From assembly GCF_006716425.1 (NCBI RefSeq), contig NZ_VFOZ01000001.1, forward strand, positions 2,976,001 through 3,040,000: a DNA stretch of 64,000 nucleotides, given 5' to 3'. The notes under the pieces are model-generated. The model saw nothing but the letters and a program-made list of their open reading frames with translations. It made no database searches and was not told where the DNA came from. This document shows, in pieces, positions 8,986 through 16,696 of the stretch; position 1 is the first letter of the stretch, and the number at the start of each line of letters is the position of its first letter. Both the position numbers and the translations under genes were made by a program. This stretch comes from Actinoallomurus bryophytorum (GTDB taxonomy: Bacteria; Actinomycetota; Actinomycetes; Streptosporangiales; Streptosporangiaceae).

Positions 8986-9180
8986 ATGAAGGTCAGTGTT
9001 GATCAGGACAGGTGCATCGGCTCCGGACAGTGCGTACTGCTCGCCCCGGAGGTGTTCGACCAGCGCGACGAGGACGGCATCGTCGTGCTCAAGGACGCCG
9101 ACCCGCCCGCCGAGCTGGACGACGACGTGACCGAGGCCGCCCACGTCTGCCCGGGCCTGGCCATCGACGTCGGCGACTAG
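8986..9180 (+). CDS. Ferredoxin, [3Fe-4S] type, P450 partner
   Basis: 64 residues. Cys10 and Cys16 in CIGSGQC and the Cys in the late HVCPG motif give the C-x5-C...CP pattern of single-cluster [3Fe-4S] ferredoxins that pass electrons to actinobacterial P450s. The acidic middle (PPAELDDDVTEAA) is typical of a docking surface. GAGGAGG precedes the ATG. Its stop overlaps by 4 bp the stop of the convergent small membrane protein gene. Confidence 0.93.
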   Translation: MKVSVDQDRCIGSGQCVLLAPEVFDQRDEDGIVVLKDADPPAELDDDVTEAAHVCPGLAIDVGD

Positions 9181-9458
9181 GGAACCCGTCCGGCCACGCG
9201 CACAGGGGCGTCCGGCGCGTCCTCGCGCGGGACAGCGCTCGCGGGCGCCTGCGTGCCGGGGGTGCTCGTGGGGCTGACCACCGCCCGGGTGTACAGGGCG
9301 AGGAAGGCCGCGACCACGCCCAGCATCAACCCGACCTGTTCGGTGCTCCAGTCGACCACGCCGAACCCCACGAGCGCGGCCAGGGTCGCCTGGACACACC
9401 CCTGGAAGGCGACGGGCTCACGTTGGATCAGACGCGTGACGACGTTGAGTCTCCTCAT
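9177..9458 (-). CDS. Small membrane protein, unknown function
   Basis: 93 residues with two hydrophobic segments (about 22-35 and 42-60) joined by a short VDWSTEQVG turn, then a Pro/Ala/Thr-rich tail. Small two-helix proteins like this (VAFQG...LAALVGFG...LMLGVVAAFLALYTR) are common in actinobacteria and their phages and resemble holin-like or phage-associated membrane proteins. I cannot assign a function. No other phage gene is nearby. The gene is convergent with the ferredoxin. Confidence 0.65.
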   Translation of the reverse strand: MRRLNVVTRLIQREPVAFQGCVQATLAALVGFGVVDWSTEQVGLMLGVVAAFLALYTRAVVSPTSTPGTQAPASAVPREDAPDAPVRVAGRVP

Positions 9459-9586
9459 GACGATTCCCCAGAATCAGCGGCACTGCCCCTCTCTCTACGA
9501 GGACACCATGCGGCCCGCGAGCGGACAATCCGGGTAAACCCTGATTAAGGGTGGCGTCGCGAGAAGCGCGTTGGGAAGATCGCGCA

Positions 9587-11083
9587 ATGAACCCCGAACG
9601 GCCGGTCACCGGCGGCCGACCAGCGTTCGCGGCCGTACCGGTCGGAATCATCGCCGCCGGGATCGCCGTGACGCTGTTCGCGCTCTCCTCCCGCTACGGC
9701 TTCCACCGTGACGAGCTGTACTTCATGGCCGCCGGCGCCCATCCCGCCTGGGGTTATGTGGACCAGCCGCCGCTGACCCCGATCGTGGCGAGGGCGGCCA
9801 CCGCGCTCTTCGGGAACACTCCCACCGGTCTGCGGGTGCCCGCGACGCTCGCCGCTGCGGCGACCATCATCGTGGTCGCACTGGTGGCCAGGGAGCTCGG
9901 CGGCGGACGCGGGGCCCAGGTGCTGGCCGCGCTCTCCGCCGCGGTGTCGGGGTTCGTCCTCGCGGTCGGGCACATGGTCTCCACCGCGACGTTCGACCTG
10001 CTCGCCTGGGTACTGATCGCCTGGCTGGCGCTGCGTCTGCTGCGCACCGGCGACGGCCGCTGGTGGCTCGCGATGGGAGCCGCCGTCGGCGTCGGCACGC
10101 TCAACAAGTACCTGGTCGGGCTGTTGGTGGTCGCCCTGGTCGTCGCCGTCCTCGCGGTCGGCCCGCGCGACGTGCTGCGCGGCCGGTGGCTCGTCGCCGG
10201 AGTGGTCATCGCGGTCGTCCTCGCCGCGCCCAACCTGTGGTGGCAGGCCACGCACGGCTGGCCACAGCTGACCGTCGCCGGCGGGATCAGCGCCGACGAC
10301 GGGACCGAGAACCGCGTGCTGTTCGTCCCGATGCAGATCGCGTTCCTGTCGCCGCTGCTCGTCCCGGTCTGGATCGCGGGCATCCGCCGGCTGTGGCGCG
10401 ACCCCGGCCTGCGGTGGGCGCGGTCGATGGCGGTCGCGTACCCCGTGCTGTGCGTACTGGTGCTGGCCTCGGGCGGCAAGCCGTACTACGCGCTTCCACT
10501 GCTCCTCGTGCTGACGGCCGCGGGCTGCGAACCGCTGGTCCGGTGGGCGCGGGGCCGGTGGCGGGTCGCGACGGTGGTCGTCGCGGGCCTGGTCGCGGCC
10601 GCCACGTCCGCCGTGATCACCTTGCCCGTGCTGCCGGCGGACTCGCTGTCCGTACCCAACGCGATCAACGAGGAGCAGGGCGAGCAGATCGGCTGGCAGC
10701 GGCTCACCGCGGCGGTGGCGGCGGGGTGGTCCGCCGTCCCTGCCGCGCAGCGGTCCCGCGCCGTGATCTTCGCCGAGAACTACGGTGAGGCGGGCGCGAT
10801 CGCACGGTACGGGCCGAACCGCGGCCTGCCCGAGCCGTACTCCGGGCACATGAGCAACGCCGACTGGGGCCCTCCGCCGGACTCGTCCAACGGGCCGGTC
10901 GTGGTGGTGGCCCAGGAAGGCGACCAGAGCATCGGGCGATTCTTCACGGGCTGCCGCGTCGTGGGCCACGTCGACACCGGGCGGGGCGTGGACAACCAGG
11001 AGCAGGGCGCGCCGGTCACGCTCTGTTCGGGGACGACCAGGCCGTGGTCCGCGCTGTGGCCGAGCCTGCGCCACTACTACTGA
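9587..11083 (+). CDS. GT39-family membrane glycosyltransferase (ArnT/PMT-like)
   Basis: 498 residues with about ten transmembrane segments. The first extracytoplasmic loop carries YGFHRDELYFMAAGAHPAWGYVDQPPLTP, containing the Asp-Glu pair and QPPL motif of GT-C/GT39 enzymes that move a sugar from a polyprenyl-phosphate donor at the outer membrane face. A soluble C-terminal domain (about 365-498) follows. ATG 9587 is chosen because upstream in-frame codons lack family character. It stands alone, so the acceptor is unknown. Confidence 0.87.
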   Translation: MNPERPVTGGRPAFAAVPVGIIAAGIAVTLFALSSRYGFHRDELYFMAAGAHPAWGYVDQPPLTPIVARAATALFGNTPTGLRVPATLAAAATIIVVALVARELGGGRGAQVLAALSAAVSGFVLAVGHMVSTATFDLLAWVLIAWLALRLLRTGDGRWWLAMGAAVGVGTLNKYLVGLLVVALVVAVLAVGPRDVLRGRWLVAGVVIAVVLAAPNLWWQATHGWPQLTVAGGISADDGTENRVLFVPMQIAFLSPLLVPVWIAGIRRLWRDPGLRWARSMAVAYPVLCVLVLASGGKPYYALPLLLVLTAAGCEPLVRWARGRWRVATVVVAGLVAAATSAVITLPVLPADSLSVPNAINEEQGEQIGWQRLTAAVAAGWSAVPAAQRSRAVIFAENYGEAGAIARYGPNRGLPEPYSGHMSNADWGPPPDSSNGPVVVVAQEGDQSIGRFFTGCRVVGHVDTGRGVDNQEQGAPVTLCSGTTRPWSALWPSLRHYY

Positions 11084-11215
11084 CGAGGGCGCACCAGACC
11101 GTCGAACAGCGGCGTCTGTCGCCATCTCCGCACCTCCTCCGCGTGCAGATCCTTCTATAGGCGAAGCTAGATGGGCCGTAACATGTGGGCTCGCCGTGCG
11201 GAAGGAGGAGGCCGG

Positions 11216-12169
11216 GTGGCCAAGAGCGAACGGCACCCGAGTGCGATCGGGCAGGCACTGCTGGCGCTCGGTGACCAATGGACGCTGCTGATGCTCCAGC
11301 GGGCGTTCCTCACCCGCACGCGCCGCTTCGCGGGCTGGCGCGACCAGCTCGGCATGTCCGAGTCCGTGCTGGCCGGCCGCCTCAAGGAGATGGTCGCCGG
11401 TGACCTGCTGCGCCCCAGCCCGTACCGCGAGGAGGGCCGCGGCCGCACCGAGTACCTCCTGACGGACCGCGCGCTCGAGCTGTGGCCGATGCTGGTGGTG
11501 ATCTGGGCCTGGGAGTACGAATGGATTCACCGCCCGGACATGCCGGTGCTGATCCACGACGCGTGCGGTGAGCACGCCGGCGTCGATGTCGGCTGCTCGG
11601 CGTGCGGCGAGGCTCCGATCACCGCGCGCGAGACCGAGGCCGAGCGCGGGCAGAGCGCCACGTTCGCGCAGGTCGCCGTCCCGCGCCATCACCGCCGGAC
11701 GGTACGCGACCGGGTCCCCCGCGACCCGCTGTCGCACTTTCCCGAGACCTTGGAGCTGCTGGGCGACCGGTGGAGCACGGCGATCCTGGCGGCGTCGTTC
11801 CTGCGGATCCGGAGGTTCGCGGACCTGCAGGCCGAGCTGGGCGTGGCACCGTCGATCCTGGCGGACCGGCTCCGGCGGTTCACCGAGCTGAAGGTGCTCA
11901 AGCCGGTCGACGGACCGGCCGGTCGCCGCGAGTACCGGCTGACCGGCAAGGGCCTGGCGTTCTTCGGCGTCTTCGCGTTCCTCGTCGAGTGGGCACAGCG
12001 CTGGTACACCGGGCCGCCGGACAGCACGCTGCTCATCACCCACCAGGGCTGCGGCAGGCCGCTGGTCCCGTTCCTCCGCTGCCGCTCCTGCCATGAGCGC
12101 CTCACCAGGTCCGGCGTCCACTTCGACAGCCCCGACGGCTCCGTGCGCATCCTCCCTTCGCCCGGTTAG
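11216..12169 (+). CDS. Tandem HxlR-family regulator with two zinc-knuckle-like motifs
   Basis: 317 residues containing two complete HxlR winged helices (about 10-105 and 170-265), each followed by the same cysteine pattern: H114-x2-C117-x9-C127-x2-C130 and H276-x2-C279-x9-C289-x2-C292. The identical spacing suggests an ancient internal duplication and a four-ligand metal site in each half. HxlR proteins normally act as dimers of single domains, so one chain may replace a dimer. GTG 11216 is preceded by GGAAGGAGGAG. The acyl-CoA synthetase downstream is a plausible target. Confidence 0.88.
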   Translation: MAKSERHPSAIGQALLALGDQWTLLMLQRAFLTRTRRFAGWRDQLGMSESVLAGRLKEMVAGDLLRPSPYREEGRGRTEYLLTDRALELWPMLVVIWAWEYEWIHRPDMPVLIHDACGEHAGVDVGCSACGEAPITARETEAERGQSATFAQVAVPRHHRRTVRDRVPRDPLSHFPETLELLGDRWSTAILAASFLRIRRFADLQAELGVAPSILADRLRRFTELKVLKPVDGPAGRREYRLTGKGLAFFGVFAFLVEWAQRWYTGPPDSTLLITHQGCGRPLVPFLRCRSCHERLTRSGVHFDSPDGSVRILPSPG

Positions 12170-12240
12170 ACCAGACCGGCGGCGAGGGACTCGGCGATCG
12201 AGGCGGGCCGCCGGCCGGTGAGGCCGCCCGGGTTGCCAGA
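12166..12240 (-). pseudogene. C-terminal remnant of an NAD(P)H-binding (NmrA/QorB-like) protein
   Basis: The minus-strand frame ending at 12166 reads SGNPGGLTGRRPASIAESL and then AAGLV-stop. The pattern LTGR.P.S.AE.LAA is the usual C-terminal ending of NmrA-like or quinone-oxidoreductase-2-like atypical SDR proteins. Nothing upstream in the frame resembles the rest of that family, so this looks like about 25 codons left after deletion. HxlR genes often sit beside such reductases. It is too short to be sure. Confidence 0.4.
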
Positions 12241-12486
12241 TGCTCCACAGACGGCGTAAACATATGAAAACTTCTCACGTTTTGAGTCGGTACGTGAACC
12301 GGTCACGGTTCTCGAAAGAAGGCACTTTCATGTCCACTGCTGACACCGGGTCCACGACCACAACGCCGAGGTATTGACCGCTCGTGCCCGATTCGATCAC
12401 CTCTAGGCCAGAGTCGGCCGCCTGCGTTGACTTGCTGACTTCTCTTACCATAGCTTCGGCGCACCACCACGGCCTGGAGGAAGACG
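12170..12486. other. Intergenic region with three successive small hairpins and a promoter
   Basis: No gene apart from the NmrA-like remnant. It is less GC-rich than its surroundings. Three adjacent short stems are visible: AAAAC/GTTTT (12267-12283), GAACCG/CGGTTC with loop GTCA (12296-12311) and GAAAG/CTTTC (12314-12329). A candidate promoter TTGACT (12427-12432), 18-bp spacer, TAGCTT (12451-12456) precedes the acyl-CoA synthetase, whose ribosome site is GGAGGAAG. Confidence 0.5.
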
Positions 12487-14211
12487 ATGGCTGTCTTCGC
12501 TGCTCGAGCACGCACTTTGCACCCGTCAGAGAAGGTCGCTCGCTATCGCGATCTGGGCTACTGGACCGACGAGACGATCGACCAGATCTTCCGCGACCAG
12601 GTCGCACGCCGGCCCGATGATCTAGCCCTCGTGGACTCCCGCGGCAAGACCGCGCTGTGCGGGCTCGCTCCGCACCGGCTCAGCTGGGCCGCGCTGGACG
12701 CGCTGGTGGAGCGCTTGGCCGCCTCGCTGCTGCGTACCGGGATCAGGGCCGGTGACGTGGTCGGCGTGCAACTGCCCAACATCGCCGAGCTCGTCGCGAC
12801 GTACCTCGCGGTGATCCGGATCGGCGGCGTCGTCTCGCCGCTTCCCGTGCAGTACCGCGAGCACGAGCTCGAGATGCTCGCCCGGCTGGCCGGGTTCGAC
12901 GCGTTCGTCACCACCTCGCGCATCCGTGACCGGCAGAACGCGCTGGTCGTCGCCGAGGTGCTCCCCGACCTTCCGGTCTTCGCCTTCGGCGCCGGCGCGC
13001 CGGTAGGGGTGGTCCACCTGGACGGTGCCCCCGCGACGCCCGCCGACCGGGCCCTGGTCGCCGAGTGGCCCCGTCGGACCGACCCCAACGAGTGCGTGAC
13101 CATCTGCTGGACCTCCGGCACCGAGAGCGCCCCCAAGGCCGTGCCGCGCTGCCACTACGACTGGCTCGCGATCTCGCAGGCGCCACAGGACGGTCCGGAG
13201 CTGACCGCGGACGACGTCATCCTCAACCCGTTCCCGCTCGTCAACGTCGAATCGATCGCGGGCACCATGCTTCCGTGGCTCCGCGTCGGCGCCACCTACG
13301 TGCTGCACCACCCGTTCACCCTGCCGACCCTGGTCCGGCAGATCGCCGAAGAGCAGGTCACCTACACGGTCGCGCCGCCCCCGGTGCTCGCCCTGCTGCT
13401 GCACAACGAGGAGCTGCTGCGAGACGTCGACCTGCGCTCGCTGCGCGCCATCGCGTCCGGGTCGGCTCCGCTCGTCCCGTCGATGGTGCGCGGCTGGCAG
13501 GAACGCCTCGGCATCGCCGTGATCAACATGTTCGGCTCCAACGAGGGCGTCTGCCTCATGAGCGCGCCGGCCGACTTCCCCGATCCTGAGGTACGCGCGC
13601 GGTTCTTCCCGCGCTACGGTCACGACGGCGCCACCTGGTCCACGCGCGTCGGGAACCAGCTGTCCCTGCGGCTGGTCGATCTCGAGACGGAAGAGGAGAT
13701 CACCGAGCCGGGGCGGCCGGGAGAGCTGCGCGTCGACGGGCCTACCGTGTTCGCCGGCTATCTACCGGGCACCACCGACGACGTGCCCTTCGACGACCAG
13801 GGATACCTCCGTACAGGCGACGTCTTCGAGATCGCCGGGGACCGGCGGCAGTATCTCCGTTACGTCGACCGCCGCAAGGACCTCATCAGCCGCGACGGCA
13901 TGACCGTCGCCCCGTTGGAGGTCGAGTGCCTCCTCGCCCGCCATCCCGGGGTCGCCGAGTCCGCGGTGGTCGGCTACCCCGATCCCGTGCTCGGTGAGAA
14001 GGCCTGCGCCGTCGTCGTGGTGCGTCCCGGGGTGGAGGTCGACGCGGAAGAGCTGCTCGACCATCTGCGCCGATTCCGGATCGCGCCGTACAAGCTGCCC
14101 GAACGTTTCGTCTTCGTCGACCGCCTGCCCCGTAACCCGGTCGGCAAGGTCACCAAGCGCTCGCTGTCCGAACGGCTACGTACCGACGGGCTCGCCGCAG
14201 AGTTCGCCTGA
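12487..14211 (+). CDS. AMP-dependent acyl-CoA synthetase/ligase
   Basis: 574 residues of the ANL superfamily. The phosphate loop is TSGTESAPKAVPR, a variant of TSGTTGxPKG. The A5 region is MFGSNEGV, the A7 region YLRTGD, the A8 hinge YVDRRKDLISRDGM, and the C-terminal catalytic lysine lies in PRNPVGKVTK. It should activate a carboxylic acid to its CoA thioester via acyl-AMP. The substrate is not readable; closest in style to fatty-acid and cyclohexanecarboxylate-CoA ligases. The last 36 bp overlap the convergent SGNH hydrolase gene. Confidence 0.92.
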   Translation: MAVFAARARTLHPSEKVARYRDLGYWTDETIDQIFRDQVARRPDDLALVDSRGKTALCGLAPHRLSWAALDALVERLAASLLRTGIRAGDVVGVQLPNIAELVATYLAVIRIGGVVSPLPVQYREHELEMLARLAGFDAFVTTSRIRDRQNALVVAEVLPDLPVFAFGAGAPVGVVHLDGAPATPADRALVAEWPRRTDPNECVTICWTSGTESAPKAVPRCHYDWLAISQAPQDGPELTADDVILNPFPLVNVESIAGTMLPWLRVGATYVLHHPFTLPTLVRQIAEEQVTYTVAPPPVLALLLHNEELLRDVDLRSLRAIASGSAPLVPSMVRGWQERLGIAVINMFGSNEGVCLMSAPADFPDPEVRARFFPRYGHDGATWSTRVGNQLSLRLVDLETEEEITEPGRPGELRVDGPTVFAGYLPGTTDDVPFDDQGYLRTGDVFEIAGDRRQYLRYVDRRKDLISRDGMTVAPLEVECLLARHPGVAESAVVGYPDPVLGEKACAVVVVRPGVEVDAEELLDHLRRFRIAPYKLPERFVFVDRLPRNPVGKVTKRSLSERLRTDGLAAEFA

Positions 14212-15057
14212 GTGCCGTTCGGCCTGCCCACACGGCAGGACCTGGGCCAGTTCCGAGCGGAGCCGGTCGTCGAGCCGTGCGGTCTGGTCGCGGATCTCGT
14301 GCCACGCCTCGGCGAGCACCAGCCGGGTCAGCCCGGGCAGCAGGTCCAGCGACCGGCGGAACACCCAGCCCGTCCCCTTCGTGGCCAGCCAGTACGCCTG
14401 CGCCCACGCGCTCGGGGGCGGGTTGGACGGCAGCGGGTCCGGCCGGCTCCACAGCGGCACTCCGCGCTCGGCGAGCCCGGCCGCGAACAGGCCGGCCAGG
14501 AATCGGTGCCCGCGTTCGCTCGGGTGGATGCGGTCGACGCCCCACAGCTCGGGGTCGTAGACGGCCGGATGCCCGGCCAGGTCGAGGTGGACCGTTCCGT
14601 GCACGGCGGCGAGGTGGTCGAAGACCGCGTTGATCGCCTGGACCCGCCGCGCCAGCGGACGGCAGACGATCGCAGGAACCTTCAGCATCCGGCCGGGGTC
14701 GGGCAGGTTCGCGGTCAGGACCATCGCCCCGGACCGCCGCAGCGCGACGACGGTCTCCTCCAGCCTCGCGGCGATCGGCGCGAGCTCGAAGTCGCCGCGC
14801 AACGTGTCGTTGACGCCGACCAGGACGGAGGCGTGGGAAGGTCGCTGCGCCAGCGCGCGGGGCAGTTGCTCGCTGACGACGTCCTCGACCAGGGCGCCGG
14901 ACCGGGCGAAGTTGCCCAGCTCCAGGCTGCCCGCCGGCGCCATCGCCTCGGCCAGCAGCGCCGCCCAGCCGCGCCAACCGCCCTGCGGCAGCGGGTCGCC
15001 CAGGCCGACCGTCACGGAGTCGCCGAGCGCGGCGAAGCGCACCGGGCCGACGCTCAT
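14176..15057 (-). CDS. SGNH/GDSL-family hydrolase
   Basis: 293 residues. Block I is ALGDSVTVG with nucleophile Ser14, the block III Asn lies in GVND (81-84), and block V is DRIHPSERGH with Asp175 and His178, so the catalytic residues are complete. No signal peptide is visible, suggesting a cytoplasmic esterase or acyl hydrolase. Its start overlaps by 4 bp the end of the GT4 glycosyltransferase gene. The pair is probably co-translated and may jointly make or edit an acylated sugar; this is inference from gene order. Confidence 0.9.
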   Translation of the reverse strand: MSVGPVRFAALGDSVTVGLGDPLPQGGWRGWAALLAEAMAPAGSLELGNFARSGALVEDVVSEQLPRALAQRPSHASVLVGVNDTLRGDFELAPIAARLEETVVALRRSGAMVLTANLPDPGRMLKVPAIVCRPLARRVQAINAVFDHLAAVHGTVHLDLAGHPAVYDPELWGVDRIHPSERGHRFLAGLFAAGLAERGVPLWSRPDPLPSNPPPSAWAQAYWLATKGTGWVFRRSLDLLPGLTRLVLAEAWHEIRDQTARLDDRLRSELAQVLPCGQAERHSGELCGEPVGT

Positions 15058-16175
15058 CGCGGGTGCCCTCCGGTCGCCGAGGTGCCATGCGCCCGCAGGA
15101 AGCCGTCGACCGCCGTCTGCCAGTCGAACCGGGTCGCCTGTTCGCGTGCGGCCTGCCGGCGCCGCTCGGTGTCGCGGTCGAGGAGCCGCTCCACCGCGTC
15201 GGCGTACGAGACCGCGTCGTCATCGGCCGCGAGCCCGGCGCATCCGATCACCTCGGGCAGCGCGCTCTCCCGGCACACGACGACCGGCGTACCGCTGGCC
15301 AGAGCCTCCAGCGCGGCGAGGCCGAAGGTCTCGACCGGTCCCGGCGCGATGGCGACGTCGGCGGTGGCCAGCAGCCGGGCGAGCAGCCCGCGGTCGGCGA
15401 CGTGGCCGAGGAACCGTACGGGCAGCCCTTCGGCCTTGGCCTCCAGGGACCGCCGCCGCGGCCCGTCCCCGGCCACGACGAGCGTGGCCCGAACGCCCCT
15501 GCGGCGCAGTTCGGCCAGGGCTTCGATGGGCCGGTCGGGGCGTTTCTCCGGGGACAGCCTGCTGCAGTGCACGAGGAGCGGCCCGCCGGACTCCGCCAGG
15601 GTGGCCCGCAGCTTCGCGTCGTACCGGCCGGGCGAGAACGTGGTGAGGTCGACGCCGAGCGGCACGCGTACCAGGTTGGGCACTCCCAGCCGCCGGAACT
15701 CCGCCGCGGCCCACTGTGTCGTGCAGACCACGACGTCGTAGGAGTCCGCGCTCGCGCGGTTCATCCGGTCGGCGAGCCGCTGTGAGGGCAGCCCCGGCGG
15801 GCCGAACAGCTGCAGCAGCCCGGCGAGGCCCTCATGGGAGACCATCATCGACCGGACCCCGTTCTCGGCCGCCCAGACTCCCGTCCACCGCAGAGTCGTA
15901 CGGTCCGAGACCTCCAGCCGGTCCGGCTCCAGGTCCTCCAGCAGCCGCCGCAGCGAGCGCCGCGCCGTGATCACACGGTATCCGCCGGTGCCGGGCACCA
16001 GCGGCCCGGGAACCGTGATGACCCGCCCCTGTTCGGTCCGCTCGTCGGTCGCCCTGAGCCCGGGCATGATGAGCACCGGATCATGTCCGGCACGTGCGTA
16101 GCCCGCGCCGAGCTCGCGCAGGGCCGTTCGCAGGCCACCGGAATGCGGTGCGATGGCGTTGGCCAGCCGCACCAC
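15054..16175 (-). CDS. GT4-type glycosyltransferase (GT-B fold)
   Basis: About 373 residues. The N-terminal half begins VVRLANAIAPHSGGLRTALREL, the G-G-x-R/E loop of GT4 enzymes. The C-terminal half has HCSRLSPEKRPD, VVAGDGPRRRSLE and APGPVETFGLAALEALASGTPVV, the donor-binding E-x7-E region. GTG 16175 is chosen because GGAGG lies 8 nt upstream; the frame is open to a GTG at 16190. It should move a sugar from a nucleotide donor. It forms a coupled operon with the SGNH hydrolase. Confidence 0.88.
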   Translation of the reverse strand: MVRLANAIAPHSGGLRTALRELGAGYARAGHDPVLIMPGLRATDERTEQGRVITVPGPLVPGTGGYRVITARRSLRRLLEDLEPDRLEVSDRTTLRWTGVWAAENGVRSMMVSHEGLAGLLQLFGPPGLPSQRLADRMNRASADSYDVVVCTTQWAAAEFRRLGVPNLVRVPLGVDLTTFSPGRYDAKLRATLAESGGPLLVHCSRLSPEKRPDRPIEALAELRRRGVRATLVVAGDGPRRRSLEAKAEGLPVRFLGHVADRGLLARLLATADVAIAPGPVETFGLAALEALASGTPVVVCRESALPEVIGCAGLAADDDAVSYADAVERLLDRDTERRRQAAREQATRFDWQTAVDGFLRAHGTSATGGHPR

Positions 16176-16273
16176 TCTGACGCCTCCCACGCGATCACGA
16201 TCACGTGACCGCCCGGCCGGCGCCGCAACCCCGTGTGACCGGCGCGCGAACCTTCATCGACGGGCGTACGGCG

Positions 16274-16696
16274 TCAGCCGGGTGACTCGCAGAACCGCTT
16301 GAGTCCCTGGGCCTCCATGCCGATGTAGCGGCGGGTGAGGCGTCCGTACAGGATCCCGATCAGCCAGGCGAGCGGGCCGGTCTGCGCGGTGCCGAGCTCG
16401 ACGCTCAGGCCGTCCGTGCCCTGGACGAGCCGGTGGAACGCCTCGGTGCGTACGCCGCCGCGTTCGCTCACCCACGTGAACGAGACCCCCGGCTCGAACC
16501 GCGTGACCTGCCAGATCATGGGTGGCAAGCGTGGCTGCTCGATCCGTACCCGGCCGTCCGGGCCGAACGGCTCCGTGCCGAGGCGGGTCACGGACCTCAT
16601 CGAGGCGGTCCACTGTGGCCAGCGCTCGACGTCCACGAGGGCGTTCCACACGCGCTCGGGGTCCGCGTCGATGTCGACGGAGGTGGTGAAGTGCAT
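16274..16696 (-). CDS. SRPBCC (START/polyketide-cyclase-like) protein
   Basis: 140 residues of the Bet v1-like fold: MHFTTSVDIDADPERVWNALVDVERWPQWTAS at the N-terminus, a hydrophobic ligand cavity implied by alternating strands, and a long C-terminal helix GRLTRRYIGMEAQGLKRFCE. These proteins bind lipids or polyketides, or act as aromatase/cyclase; no catalytic residue can be assigned. GGGAGG precedes the ATG. The first 100 bp overlap, in another frame, the 3' end of the MFS gene. Confidence 0.87.
   Translation of the reverse strand: MHFTTSVDIDADPERVWNALVDVERWPQWTASMRSVTRLGTEPFGPDGRVRIEQPRLPPMIWQVTRFEPGVSFTWVSERGGVRTEAFHRLVQGTDGLSVELGTAQTGPLAWLIGILYGRLTRRYIGMEAQGLKRFCESPG

Noticed and set aside
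9545-12121. 858-codon open frame on the minus strand
   Set aside because: Shadow of the GT39-like and HxlR genes; rich in Arg/Gly/Pro/His with no recognisable motif.
12275-12607. Minus-strand 110-codon frame in the synthetase promoter
   Set aside because: It overlaps the well-supported acyl-CoA synthetase start, has no ribosome site and no family features.
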